Shown here: positions 1 through 9,164 of the stretch, piece after piece
Numbering within the stretch: the stretch's first letter is position 1
Layout: each line of letters starts with the position of its first letter
From: Paenibacillus sabuli
GTDB lineage: Bacteria; Bacillota; Bacilli; Paenibacillales; Paenibacillaceae
Length of the DNA: 61,704 nucleotides
Assembly (NCBI RefSeq): GCF_014705605.1
Contig: NZ_JACXIZ010000025.1
Location: 1-61,704 of the forward strand
Reading direction: 5' to 3'
The notes under the pieces: generated by a model
The model's input: only the letters and a program-made list of their open reading frames with translations
Told to the model about the DNA's origin: nothing
Databases searched by the model: none
Position numbers and translations under genes: made by a program

Positions 1-7
1 GCAGATC

Positions 8-49
8 AAAAAACTGCCGTACTTCCTGTCGGAAGTCGGCAGTTTTTTT
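8..49. terminator. Bidirectional rho-independent terminator
   Basis: ACTGCCG and ACTTCC (separated by one bulged T) pair with GGAAGT and CGGCAGT around a TGTC loop. A T run follows on the plus strand and an A run precedes it, so the hairpin can stop transcription in both directions: the gene left of the window and the minus-strand S-layer relic. Confidence 0.85.
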
Positions 50-92
50 GCAAGTTATGCAGCTTGAGTAGAATTTTCTCGTACGTCTGCGA

Positions 93-660
93 CTATTTGT
101 CTAACAGACTCGCCAAAAGCTTGGCCGTCTCGGCCCGCGTCACCTCGGCCTGGGGCTGGAAGCGTCCTGCGCCGCGGCCGTCGATCAGGCCGAGTGCCTG
201 CGCGTCGCGGATCGCGTCCTGCGCCCAGATCGACGCCTCGTCCATATCGACAAACTCGCGATCGGCAGCAATTGCCGAAACGGCCGGAGTAGACGGATGC
301 GCTGCGTAAGCGGAAGCGACATCAGCGGCAGTTGCAGCACCAGCATCAGCAGTTATAGGAGCATTCCTCGTCGATAGTGACGCCGTTCTTGAAATAATAA
401 TTGACGCTGGTCGCCTCGAAGGCAAAGTAAGCGTCGCTCTCCAGTGCGGCATACGTGTCTTGCGCCAGCGGCGCGCCGTCCAGGGCCAAGGTCAGCTCAT
501 GCCACGGCGCATGCTCGGACGTGCCCTTGAGCAGCTGCGTGCCGCTCAGGATGTCGCCATCCCGGACGTTCAGACGCAGGTCCGAGCGGTCGCGACCGCC
601 GGTGACGGCAATCTGCCGCGTCTCCGACGTGACCGTATGCGTGCCGTCGCTTGGAGATGG
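93..660 (-). pseudogene. Remnant of S-layer homology (SLH) domain protein
   Basis: The frame ending at 93 encodes a C-terminal SLH repeat (WAQDAIRDAQALGLIDG, then FQPQAEVTRAETAKLLASLL), the cell-wall-anchoring module of Gram-positive exported proteins. The preceding part of the same protein (VNYYFKNGVTIDEE) is in another frame that stops at 346, so there is a frameshift near 350-365. No signal peptide or plausible start precedes the fragment, so the 5' part is also gone. It would have been the anchored tail of a larger surface enzyme. The SLH identification is firm; the identity of the missing part is unknown. Confidence 0.7.
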
Positions 661-746
661 GCGTTTCTTCCGCATTGCGGAATGTAGCGAGGCGTGTGGC
701 GGAGCCGCATAGGAGAAGGAGATAGAAGAAAAATTTGAGCTTGCAA

Positions 747-775
747 TTGACGAACATTGCAGATTATGGTATGAT
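747..775 (+). promoter_or_regulatory. Promoter of tRNA-Ala
   Basis: TTGACG (747-752), a 17-base spacer and TATGAT (770-775) form a near-consensus sigma-A promoter about 22 bases before the tRNA. Confidence 0.8.
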
Positions 776-797
776 ATTTCTTGTCGCCACAATACAA

Positions 798-870
798 GGG
801 GCCTTAGCTCAGCTGGGAGAGCGCATCGCTGGCAGCGATGAGGTCAGGGGTTCGATCCCCCTAGGCTCCA
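798..870 (+). tRNA. tRNA-Ala, anticodon GGC
   Basis: The cloverleaf is complete: acceptor GGGGCCT/AGGCTCC, D arm GCTC/GAGC, anticodon stem CATCG/CGATG with loop CTGGCAG (anticodon GGC), and T arm AGGGG/CCCCT with TTCGATC. The G3-U70 wobble pair, the alanine identity element, is present. CCA is not encoded; the discriminator is A870. It is a lone tRNA with its own promoter and terminator. Confidence 0.97.
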
Positions 871-880
871 TACAAAAAGA

Positions 881-912
881 AACGTCATCCTGTAACAGGG
901 TGACGTTTTTTG
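881..912 (+). terminator. Terminator after tRNA-Ala
   Basis: ACGTCA and CCTG pair with CAGG and TGACGT across a TAA loop, followed by six T residues, about 10 bases after the tRNA. Confidence 0.85.
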
Positions 913-1417
913 TATGGGTTGCATAGGGGAGATGAACCCCAAAAGGAGTTCGCCCGCTGGCAGGGAGTGAAAGGAATGTATCAAAGAATAAACGTCAAAC
1001 GTACGAGCACGGCGTCTGAATCACCGCTGGGATCTGCTTCGTCGTATAGGCTTCGTCAGCCAATTTAAACAAGATTCATACATCCCCTATGCTCCATCTA
1101 ATATAAAGCCGCTAAACACAAGGGATTCCGGGTGCTTGGCGAATGCGGACTACCTGGAATTGTTGGAGAGCCATCACGTGAAAGCTCGTAATCGATGATT
1201 TTGCGGCTGTACCAGCGCGTGGTGAACCAGATCTGCAGCCAGGTCCTATTTGAGGCCGAAGGAAACGAGACGAAAGTGGTAGAAGCGATGCAGATTAGCC
1301 GCGTGCTCACCGATATGGAGCGGCAACGGGGGGCGGCAGGGTGACCTGCCGTTTTCCGCCCCTCCCCCTTGATGATTGGCATTAGGAGATTCAACTTACT
1401 GGCCTGCCTGACGCACA

Positions 1418-1469
1418 AACGCTCACGTCATTGACGGTGATTCTTTCATCGACATAATGCGTGAGCGTT
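1418..1469. repeat. Inverted repeat, 10-bp perfect arms
   Basis: AACGCTCACG (1418-1427) and CGTGAGCGTT (1460-1469) are perfect complements separated by 32 bases. No T run follows. It could be a relic of a mobile-element end or a protein-binding site; function unknown. Confidence 0.5.
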
Positions 1470-1471
1470 GA

Positions 1472-1494
1472 CAGCCAAGCCGGTATTTTGGCTG
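1472..1494. terminator. Possible weak terminator hairpin
   Basis: CAGCCAA and TTGGCTG pair perfectly across a 9-base loop just beyond the 3' end of the minus-strand gene at 1503. The T content after it is low on both strands, so termination is uncertain. Confidence 0.35.
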
Positions 1495-1502
1495 GGTTTC
1501 TA

Positions 1503-2024
1503 TTAACGATTCAATGCTTGCAGTGCGTCCGCTAAAGCGATATCGCCGCTCGCAAGCTGTTGTATGCGTTCCGGGAACATCTCCAGCACATAATGAAAGA
1601 TAGACAGCACTTCTAACAATTCGTCCGATGACACCATACTGGATGAAGGGACGCTACAGACGTAGCGCACATAGATCTCCCCGGTACTCTGAATGCCAAA
1701 ATAGCCAAGGGGTATGCGTCCGTTAATGACATGGAGGAAATGCTCCACATCCGATTGTCTCCCTTCAGCTATATCGCACGGAACCGTAGTATACATCTGC
1801 AGAAGTCTAATCCATTCAATGTCAGAATCAGGGAGGGGCTGGAAATTCAAGTTTACAATGCGATCTCTTCCGGCTGCATCCTTGCCAAGTGGCAAAAGCA
1901 GCACATGCAACGGGATATCAGGTGTTCGCTCTAGCAATTCCGACTGGAATCCCTCACGCTGAAATGCAAGTTGCATCCCTCCCAGCTCTGCCAGTTGCTT
2001 AGCATGCTCTTGTTCTGATATCAT
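1503..2024 (-). CDS. Hypothetical protein, possible chaperone partner of the upstream gene
   Basis: A 173-residue acidic soluble protein without signal peptide or membrane segment. GGGAGG 8 bases before the ATG supports the start. The alternation of short strands and helices (FQPLPDSDIEWIRLLQMYT, GYFGIQSTGEIYVRYVC) resembles the small alpha/beta fold of YbjN or type III secretion chaperone-like proteins, but the similarity is only in general pattern. It starts 36 bases after the 625-residue gene at 2061-3938, so the two are probably one transcript. The pairing of a large cargo-like protein with a small acidic partner suggests a chaperone or adaptor role; that is inference. Confidence 0.6.
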   Translation of the reverse strand: MISEQEHAKQLAELGGMQLAFQREGFQSELLERTPDIPLHVLLLPLGKDAAGRDRIVNLNFQPLPDSDIEWIRLLQMYTTVPCDIAEGRQSDVEHFLHVINGRIPLGYFGIQSTGEIYVRYVCSVPSSSMVSSDELLEVLSIFHYVLEMFPERIQQLASGDIALADALQALNR

Positions 2025-2060
2025 CCTGGGAGCCTCCCTTCATGATTTTGTTCCATTCAG

Positions 2061-3938
2061 TTAATCCCGCTTTTTCATTGCTTCGATTAACAGCTCGCGT
2101 TGTTTAATGACATCGCCATTTTCTCTAAACAACGCTTTAGTGCTGCAGCCTGTTGCTTCTATGTAATTCAACACACGCTTATATTGTCCGCGCTCTTCCT
2201 CAGTATTAGCCCGATCCGGAAGCTTCGATACCATATTAAGGATAAGCTCTGCATCTCTGCTCCGTCTATTATGCTTCTTATCGGATGATTTCTCAGCGTT
2301 GAAAACCGCCGACCATACCCGGGATGAATCTTGCTTGGCAGCCTTATCGCGACCGAACTGCTTCATTCGTCTAAACAAGCCCATGCCCACTTTCGCTCCG
2401 CCAGCTGCCGCTTTGAGGCTAACGCCGACAGCCGAGGCAGCTCCGCTCAGCGTTGCGATATCTCCCGCTATCGTCGCCATCTCCAGACCCGCTTCAATGC
2501 CAGCCCGCGTCATACGCTTCTGATTGATGTTTTTCATTTCCTTCGCCAGGCTATAATCCTCAATGTCATTCAATTCCAGTTCCGCTTGCTCTTTCTCCGC
2601 ATCTGTAGCAGCATTTGCCGGGTCCAGGATAGCCGCCAGTTCATTCTTTCGTTGCTCAAGCAAGAGCTTGTTTGTCCCTTGTGATTCATGCAGCCGTCTT
2701 CCAAACAAAGAATAGGATTTGTGCACGACTACACCGCTACTTGCATATTTCGTTTTGAAATCACGCTTAATTTGGGTCATTTTTCCCCGCGATGTATTCC
2801 ACTGGATCATGTTATATACTTTAATTGTAAGCTTAATCCCGCTAATTGCTATTCCAATACCGGGAATGACCTGTCCTAGTTTGCCAACGCCGGACTCCAG
2901 AATCTCCAGAATAGATTTGACCGTTTTGACAGCCGAGCTAGCGGCTTCCAACCCGTTTTGTACCACATCGAGACCGCCTCTAAACAGTTCCTTTTTTGAC
3001 AATCCTTCATTGGAATTCGCCTCTCTATATAGTTCAAAAATGCTTTTGACCATAAAAAAGGCGCTCTTAATAGAGGACAGCGCGTCGCCAATGCTGCCGG
3101 AGTAGCCCGCCACTGCTTCGGAAGAGCCGATGCCGTCCTCATGCCCCTCTAGCTTGGCGGCATTGTCGACCACATTTGCCACGCCGCTAAATACTTTCTG
3201 CCCGCTCTCCAAACCTTCATAAAGCGCTCCGGCCGTCTCGGATCTGTTTTTCGATTCTTTAATGGCTTTTTTCATGTTGAGGAGTCCGATAAATCCAGCT
3301 CCAACATCTAGAAGGCCTGCGGCGACGCCAAGCCTCTGGTTTTGATGATCCGCTCGTGCCTTGTCGTCTTTCAGTTTGGAGACGTCTTGCTGATTTTTCT
3401 CGCCTTCCTCAATGGAGTCCTTCAGCGAGTCGGATAAATCGTCGTACACTTCGGATTGTCCGCCAACACCGGCGCTGGAGATATCCAATAGAGCATTGAT
3501 ATTGTCGAATGCAATATCTTCTGCTTGATAGTCTTCTGCTTGACCCATAGTGCCATTGGCAGACGCTTCACGCAGCCTATGCCCCATCAAGCCAAGGCCT
3601 GTTGGCGCTTGGGAGGACGCAGGGGGGATCGCCTGCGGGAGCGGAGGGATCGCCTGTGGCACAGGGGCAACCGGTACAGCGATGGGAATCGCCATGGGAG
3701 CATTTCGAGGCGGACGCTGGTTGACCGCGTTCCCGATTCGCTGTAACGGTGTTGTCATCATTTGAAGTGCTGACTGGTTGCCCACAGAGGCTTGCAACTG
3801 ACGCATCACATCTATTGTTCCACGCTTTGAAATGCCGCCGGAATGAGCGGAGTTGATTTGTTGAGGAGCGACTGGCGCCCCTTTCTCGAGTGTTACTAAG
3901 CGAGGATGCGACTTGTCAGCCATCAAGCCTTGGCCCAT
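2061..3938 (-). CDS. Putative injection-system cargo/toxin-like protein with LQxxxGNQ motif
   Basis: The start is placed at MGQGLMADKSHPR because AAAGGAAG lies 7 bases before it; an ATG 66 bases upstream has no good ribosome site. The protein has 625 residues. Residues 45-67 carry MRQLQASVGNQSALQ followed by PLQR, a motif common near the N-terminus of proteins linked to extracellular contractile injection systems and of DUF4157-type polymorphic toxins. A proline-rich linker follows (about 70-115), then a long mainly helical body with glycine/alanine-rich stretches (GKLGQVIPGIGIAISGIKL near 365; a second near 500) that could insert in membranes. No secretion signal. It is cotranscribed with the small protein at 1503. 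No sheath, tube or spike gene is in the window, so the cargo role is a hypothesis. Confidence 0.6.
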   Translation of the reverse strand: MGQGLMADKSHPRLVTLEKGAPVAPQQINSAHSGGISKRGTIDVMRQLQASVGNQSALQMMTTPLQRIGNAVNQRPPRNAPMAIPIAVPVAPVPQAIPPLPQAIPPASSQAPTGLGLMGHRLREASANGTMGQAEDYQAEDIAFDNINALLDISSAGVGGQSEVYDDLSDSLKDSIEEGEKNQQDVSKLKDDKARADHQNQRLGVAAGLLDVGAGFIGLLNMKKAIKESKNRSETAGALYEGLESGQKVFSGVANVVDNAAKLEGHEDGIGSSEAVAGYSGSIGDALSSIKSAFFMVKSIFELYREANSNEGLSKKELFRGGLDVVQNGLEAASSAVKTVKSILEILESGVGKLGQVIPGIGIAISGIKLTIKVYNMIQWNTSRGKMTQIKRDFKTKYASSGVVVHKSYSLFGRRLHESQGTNKLLLEQRKNELAAILDPANAATDAEKEQAELELNDIEDYSLAKEMKNINQKRMTRAGIEAGLEMATIAGDIATLSGAASAVGVSLKAAAGGAKVGMGLFRRMKQFGRDKAAKQDSSRVWSAVFNAEKSSDKKHNRRSRDAELILNMVSKLPDRANTEEERGQYKRVLNYIEATGCSTKALFRENGDVIKQRELLIEAMKKRD

Positions 3939-4107
3939 TGAAGTTCTTCCTTTCCAAGTCAATTGTTTCTTCAGCCCATTTCCAAGGAATACCGCAATGG
4001 ACATGCAGGAGTCATATCAGGTCCGTAGCATTCTCGCTGATGCAAGTACGATTATTATAGCATAAAACCGGACGAGCAGGAGGCAATCGGATTACTGGTC
4101 GCACGAA

Positions 4108-4425
<318 letters not shown>

Positions 4426-4449
4426 TTAGATTTATGTCGAAAAATGTCG

Positions 4450-4478
4450 TTGCTCACTTTCACAGAGAGACTTATAAT
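4450..4478 (+). promoter_or_regulatory. Promoter of clostripain-family protease
   Basis: TTGCTC (4450-4455), a 17-base spacer and TATAAT (4473-4478) lie 33 bases before the chosen start codon. Confidence 0.7.
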
Positions 4479-4511
4479 GGAAAGAAAAAGTCTGGGAGCG
4501 GGAACGACGGG

Positions 4512-6503
4512 ATGACGAAACGAAAATGGGGCGGGATTGCTGCAGCGCTAGCTCTGGGTATCATAATATGGGTGGGAATGACACCAGATGAAGATAGCAC
4601 AGACTTCGTCGCTGGAAGCGAAGATGCACGGACGTCCGAGCAAGAGGAGTATGCGGGCACAGCCGCAAATGACCCGCTCGACAATCAGGCGGAATATACG
4701 ATTCTGGTCTACATGAATGGCTCTGATTTGGAAAGTGCCTATGACGAGGAGTCCGATGCTCGCGACGGCGCAGCTACGGCCGATCTCGACGAGATGATCT
4801 CCGGTACTTCTGGCGAGCGTGTGCGTGTGGTGGTGGAGACAGGAGGGACTCTGGCCTGGGCCAATACGGTTGTAGACGGGGAGCAAAATCAGCGCTGGTT
4901 GATCGAGAATGGAGAACTGTATCATCTTGAGGACGTTGGCCGGCGCAACATCGGCGATGCGGATACGCTGACAGACTTTGTCGTCTGGGGAACGACGCAT
5001 TATCCCGCCGAGAAATACGGACTGATTATGTGGAATCATGGCGGCGGCTCGGTGCTTGGCTTCGGCTCGGACGAATGGTATGACTACGATTCCCTGACGC
5101 TGGACGAGCTGGTTGCCGGACTCGATGAGGCTTTCGCGCAGACCGGCGAGCAGTTCGAGCTGATCGGGTTCGATGCATGTCTGATGGCGAATGTGGAGAC
5201 AGCCTTCATGCTCAGTCCATACAGCCGTTATATGGTGGCCTCGGAGGAATTGGAGCCGGGGCACGGGTGGGATTATGCCGCAGTGTTCGACAGGTTGTCC
5301 GAGCAGCCGGGAGCGAATGGTGCACAACTGGGGCAATGGATTGCGGATACCTATCAGGCGCACGCCGTCGACTACGGTCAGGAGAAGAATATCACGCTAT
5401 CGGTGATTGATATGGCGCAGACCGGGAATGTGGTTGTCGCGCTGGAGGCGCTGGTGGATGAAGCTGCGTCTGTTATTTCGGTCGACCGCTCCAACTTCTA
5501 CCGATTCGCCAACGGTCGCAGTCGCGCGGAGGAGTACGGCGGGGCCTCCTCGCCGGACGAATCGAGCGACATGGTCGACTTGCTTGCTCTGACGCGCAAT
5601 GTTGCCGAGCTCTATCCTGAGACGGCGGAGAACCTGGAAGACGCGTTGCAGAAGGCGGTAATTTACAATGTCAATAGCGTCGGACGGCCGGACGCAGCCG
5701 GCTTGTCCATCTATTTTCCACACCGAAACAAGGCCAATTTCGAAGACAATTTGCAGCTTTTTTCCAATATCGGTTTTTCACAGACGTACGTCTCTTTCCT
5801 CGAACAATATGTCAATGAAATGCTGGACGGCGAGGATGCTGTGAACGTGACAATGCGCGACGGACTAGAATTCGGATATAGCGAAGACGATGACGAATAT
5901 GCCCCGTATGAAGTATACGTAGACCCGTATGAACTGGAGCGGATCGAGCAGATCTATGCGATCGTCTCGATGTATGTGAGCGAGGAGGACGGCGACGAGA
6001 GTCCGATGCTCTACCTTGGCTACGACCATTATGTGGATGTCGATTGGGAGCAGGGCATCATTCGCGACGACTTCACCGGCGAATGGCTGATGTGGGACGG
6101 CAATTTCGTCACGCTTGAGTTGTTGACTCAGGGAGAGGACTACATTCGCTACGCCATCCCGGTTAAGCTGAATGGGAAGGACATGGATATCCTGGTCCAC
6201 TATGACATCGAACAAGGGAGCTTCGAGGTTCTGGGTGCGTGGGGCGGTCTTTCCGGAGAGACGGGGATGCCCGACAAAAATATGATTCCCGTACAAAGGG
6301 GGGACGAAATCATTCCGCAATTTTACTATTATACCGACACGGAAGACGGCTACGTTGACGGTGATGCGTTCACGGTCGGCGCGACCATCGAACTTGCCTA
6401 TGATTTTTTACCGAACGGCTCATACTTGTACGGATTCTCACTGGTGGACTATGCCGGCAACGAAACCCTTACTGATTTTATCGAATTTGAGCTTGAGGAT
6501 TGA
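4512..6503 (+). CDS. Clostripain-family (C11) cysteine peptidase, membrane anchored
   Basis: A 663-residue protein. The start MTKRKWGG follows the promoter and begins a signal-anchor (KRK then a hydrophobic run GGIAAALALGIIIWVG), so it should act outside the membrane. After an acidic linker, the peptidase domain begins near residue 60 (YTILVYMNGSDLE). The catalytic dyad is visible: His176 in WNHGGG and Cys223 in FDACLMA. C11 enzymes cleave after Arg or Lys and mature by self-cleavage. The C-terminal 200 residues are acidic and probably beta-rich. It is a single-gene transcript. The family is clear; the substrate is unknown. Confidence 0.9.
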   Translation: MTKRKWGGIAAALALGIIIWVGMTPDEDSTDFVAGSEDARTSEQEEYAGTAANDPLDNQAEYTILVYMNGSDLESAYDEESDARDGAATADLDEMISGTSGERVRVVVETGGTLAWANTVVDGEQNQRWLIENGELYHLEDVGRRNIGDADTLTDFVVWGTTHYPAEKYGLIMWNHGGGSVLGFGSDEWYDYDSLTLDELVAGLDEAFAQTGEQFELIGFDACLMANVETAFMLSPYSRYMVASEELEPGHGWDYAAVFDRLSEQPGANGAQLGQWIADTYQAHAVDYGQEKNITLSVIDMAQTGNVVVALEALVDEAASVISVDRSNFYRFANGRSRAEEYGGASSPDESSDMVDLLALTRNVAELYPETAENLEDALQKAVIYNVNSVGRPDAAGLSIYFPHRNKANFEDNLQLFSNIGFSQTYVSFLEQYVNEMLDGEDAVNVTMRDGLEFGYSEDDDEYAPYEVYVDPYELERIEQIYAIVSMYVSEEDGDESPMLYLGYDHYVDVDWEQGIIRDDFTGEWLMWDGNFVTLELLTQGEDYIRYAIPVKLNGKDMDILVHYDIEQGSFEVLGAWGGLSGETGMPDKNMIPVQRGDEIIPQFYYYTDTEDGYVDGDAFTVGATIELAYDFLPNGSYLYGFSLVDYAGNETLTDFIEFELED

Positions 6504-6730
6504 GCGCCAGCCATACAATCAAGCCCCCGAATTACAGGCGCTTCCAGCGCAAGCGCTGTGTGAATCAATCAGAGATAGCCACCCACCACCCATGAAGGCA
6601 GTCAGTATGGCGATGCTCGCTCGACGTGGCGCCTGTAAAGGGTCTGACTATCTGGGAGGTAAGAGGCGCCGCCAGTCGATGGCCAGGTTGTCGAATGCAT
6701 CATGCCTCCCCTGTTCCCATGGAGAACCTG
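6504..6730. other. Intergenic stretch, no gene seen
   Basis: This gap between convergent genes shows no ribosome site, promoter or strong terminator. It contains a small hairpin (GCGCTT then AAGCGC near 6540-6556) without a T run. Short open frames have no recognisable similarity. Confidence 0.4.
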
Positions 6731-8971
6731 TCAGGAGCGCGCTGCTTTCCGATATTGCCCCGGCGGCATGCCGACAACCTTCTTGAAGGCGCGGGAGAAG
6801 TTCTGGGCGTTGCTGTAATATAGGCGCGTCGCAATTTCCTCAAGGGGAATTTCCCCGTTTTGCAGCCACTCTTTGCTTTTGTTCATCCGAATGTGAAACA
6901 GCGCTTCCGAAAAGGTCGTATCCTGTATGTCTTTTAACGCCTGCTTGGCGAGTTGAACAGAAATGCCAAGCTCGCGGCAGACGTCGCTTAGCCGCAAGTC
7001 GTCCTCGAACCGTCGTTCCAGATGCTGCGTAATCCAGGCGCAAATCTTCTCGTATTGGCGACGACGCTCATGCGCCAGCTGATCGATGAGCGGATCGACG
7101 CAATTCGCGCGCATCCAGGCCGTCCACTGCGGAAGCGTGGACAACTGAAGGAGACTGTCGATTTCGTAAGGAAACGGCCTGCCTGCGGACAGCTCCCGCC
7201 ACAGCACAAGGGCAAGCTCGATCAACTGGTGCTGCAACCCGCGATAGTGCTGATCGCCTTGGCCTTGCAGGGCGACCGTGTCGATCCGGGCCAGTACGTC
7301 GTAAGCGTGCTCCCGATCGGCCGCTTGCACCGCCTGAATCAATTCGTTCTCGAGTTCTCGCCACGCAGGAGCCGTCCCGGCTTGCACACCCGCGATAGTC
7401 GTCTCATACGCCAGAATGCCGCCTGTTCCGGCAATCATTTTTTGGCGCAGCGCGTCACCGGCTTCCACGTAAGACAGATTGACGTGGCGGGGGCGGCTGC
7501 GCGACGAGCTGAGGCCGATGGTCACCGTAAACGGGAAATAATTTTTGATAAATTGCGAAACGGCTTGAAGCGTGTGCCATAAAGAGGGGGCCTGGCCTGC
7601 AGAACCCGAGCATTCGATGACCGCGGCGAACCGGCCGCCGCCAATATTCAGGGCGCTGCACGCAAGGTCGTGCTCGACGCAGGATTCGCGAATGACGCAA
7701 ATTACGCCGTATTCGAACTTGTGCATGTCGTTCTCGTCATACAGATCGAGCATGGCCTGATAATCGTCCATTTCCAGGACCATCACGCGATAGGGACGCC
7801 CGTCCAATGGAATATTGTACTGCTTGACACGTTCATGCTCCTGCGGCGAGCGCACGCCGCGTCGCAAGACGTTCCCCAAAAACGCTTCTTTGACCTCCGG
7901 AAGAAAATGCTTCATTTTTTCTTCCAAAAGCATTTGCTGGCTAAGTATACCGCTGATGCGCTGCCCCATCAGCTCGAATTCATCCCCGTGAGGGGGGAGC
8001 TTGGCGTCCTGATGCTCCAGCAAGCGTGCCACCCGCTTCCATCCCTTCCAGGACCACTGAATGGACGCCGTATACAACCCGAGCGAGAACAGCAGCAGGA
8101 TGGCGGTGACGGCGGTGGTCGCAGTGCGCATCTGGCGAATCGGCTGCAGCAGCATCTGCTCCTCTACCGCGTAGACATAGCTCCACTGCGATTGACGAGG
8201 CGTCATGTACAAATAATAGAAGCCGTCGTGTGTGAGGGCGGCCGCCTGCTCCGGCGGAGCGGCCGCAATACGGCTCCACAGCTCGGCGGGCAAGTGAGCT
8301 TGGAGCGCCGCATCGTCAAGCAGCCCGCTATTGCGGACAATGCGATGCTCTTGGTCGACAATCATATAGTTGCCCTGGCTTTGTCGATTGCGCACAATCT
8401 CGCTAAAAAAATTCGGATTGAAATGCACGACGACATAGCCCTTGGGCGGGTCGGCTCGGAAGAGCGGCAGGGTCTGCACGTAAAACGTATAAAAACGCGT
8501 CTCGTCCGATACGCCGAGCAAGGCTTGGCGTTGTCCGAGCTCGGCAAATCGCGTCAGCTGCTCTTCGTAGCGCTCGCCGAATCCAAAATTCATGGTGCTG
8601 TTGGAGGCATACTGCTTGTTGAGCCGGGTGTCCACCAGCATGACATTGTCGACATGGGTCAGGGAGGCGTGCATCGTCTGCAACTGGCGAATCAGATCGA
8701 CTGGAGGAGAACGATGCGCTTCCGTCTCGTCCATGTGCAGCCAACGTTGGTATTCCTGCGAACGTTCGAATTGAATGATCGATTGATTGGTTCGTTCCAG
8801 CAAGTTGTCGACCTGATCTCCGGCACTGATCAAATTGGAGGACTGCGCTTCGAAAACGACTTGCTTGAGCTGTTCGGCAGACAAGTGGTACAATATCAAA
8901 CTCAGGGTGAAAGTGCTTACAATGCAGATTGCAAGTATATTGGCGATACTGCGTATTTTACGTGAGGACAT
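6731..8971 (-). CDS. Membrane-bound AraC-family regulator (sensor plus HTH)
   Basis: The start MSSRKIRSIANI is chosen because the first membrane segment follows directly; longer frames add an implausible hydrophobic leader. The 746-residue protein has a membrane segment near 10-30, an extracellular sensor of about 240 residues, a second membrane segment near 265-285 (TTAVTAILLLFSLGLYTAS), a cytoplasmic linker and a C-terminal AraC/XylS double helix-turn-helix (FEDDLRLSDVCRELGIS; LYYSNAQNFSRAFKKVVGM). Such one-component regulators in paenibacilli control neighbouring sugar-uptake genes. It is divergent from the binding protein at 9165, its likely target. The ligand is probably a saccharide; this is inference from context. 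Confidence 0.9.
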   Translation of the reverse strand: MSSRKIRSIANILAICIVSTFTLSLILYHLSAEQLKQVVFEAQSSNLISAGDQVDNLLERTNQSIIQFERSQEYQRWLHMDETEAHRSPPVDLIRQLQTMHASLTHVDNVMLVDTRLNKQYASNSTMNFGFGERYEEQLTRFAELGQRQALLGVSDETRFYTFYVQTLPLFRADPPKGYVVVHFNPNFFSEIVRNRQSQGNYMIVDQEHRIVRNSGLLDDAALQAHLPAELWSRIAAAPPEQAAALTHDGFYYLYMTPRQSQWSYVYAVEEQMLLQPIRQMRTATTAVTAILLLFSLGLYTASIQWSWKGWKRVARLLEHQDAKLPPHGDEFELMGQRISGILSQQMLLEEKMKHFLPEVKEAFLGNVLRRGVRSPQEHERVKQYNIPLDGRPYRVMVLEMDDYQAMLDLYDENDMHKFEYGVICVIRESCVEHDLACSALNIGGGRFAAVIECSGSAGQAPSLWHTLQAVSQFIKNYFPFTVTIGLSSSRSRPRHVNLSYVEAGDALRQKMIAGTGGILAYETTIAGVQAGTAPAWRELENELIQAVQAADREHAYDVLARIDTVALQGQGDQHYRGLQHQLIELALVLWRELSAGRPFPYEIDSLLQLSTLPQWTAWMRANCVDPLIDQLAHERRRQYEKICAWITQHLERRFEDDLRLSDVCRELGISVQLAKQALKDIQDTTFSEALFHIRMNKSKEWLQNGEIPLEEIATRLYYSNAQNFSRAFKKVVGMPPGQYRKAARS

Positions 8972-9164
8972 GACCATCACCCCCGCCTGGCATATCGTGA
9001 TCTCTTCTATTATATACAAAATTGCGCATGAAATAATGGTCAATTTCTGCATGCGCTGCAAATGACGCAAATGATAAAGCTATCAATTGGTCTAATTTCC
9101 TTCAAACCTGAGGTTCATTATTGAGCCTGGCCGCGGGCTCGTGGGATAATGCGGGCAACGCCAG

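Larger units (their letters stand above)
913..1502. other. Intergenic stretch with short coding relics
   Basis: No convincing gene. A 49-codon plus-strand frame at 1195-1344 (MILRLYQRVVNQI... ending ERQRGAAG) has amphipathic, protein-like content, and an unrelated frame just upstream reads LANADYLELLESHHVKARN. Both look like scraps of a decayed gene and I could not assign a family. Towards the right end are two inverted repeats (see 1418-1469 and 1472-1494). Confidence 0.4.

Noticed and set aside
735-926. 63-codon open frame over the tRNA
   Set aside because: It is the tRNA-Ala and its terminator read as codons.
798-1502. tRNA-Ala as an integration site of a genomic island
   Set aside because: No integrase gene and no duplicated tRNA 3' end could be found in the window; the tRNA has its own terminator.
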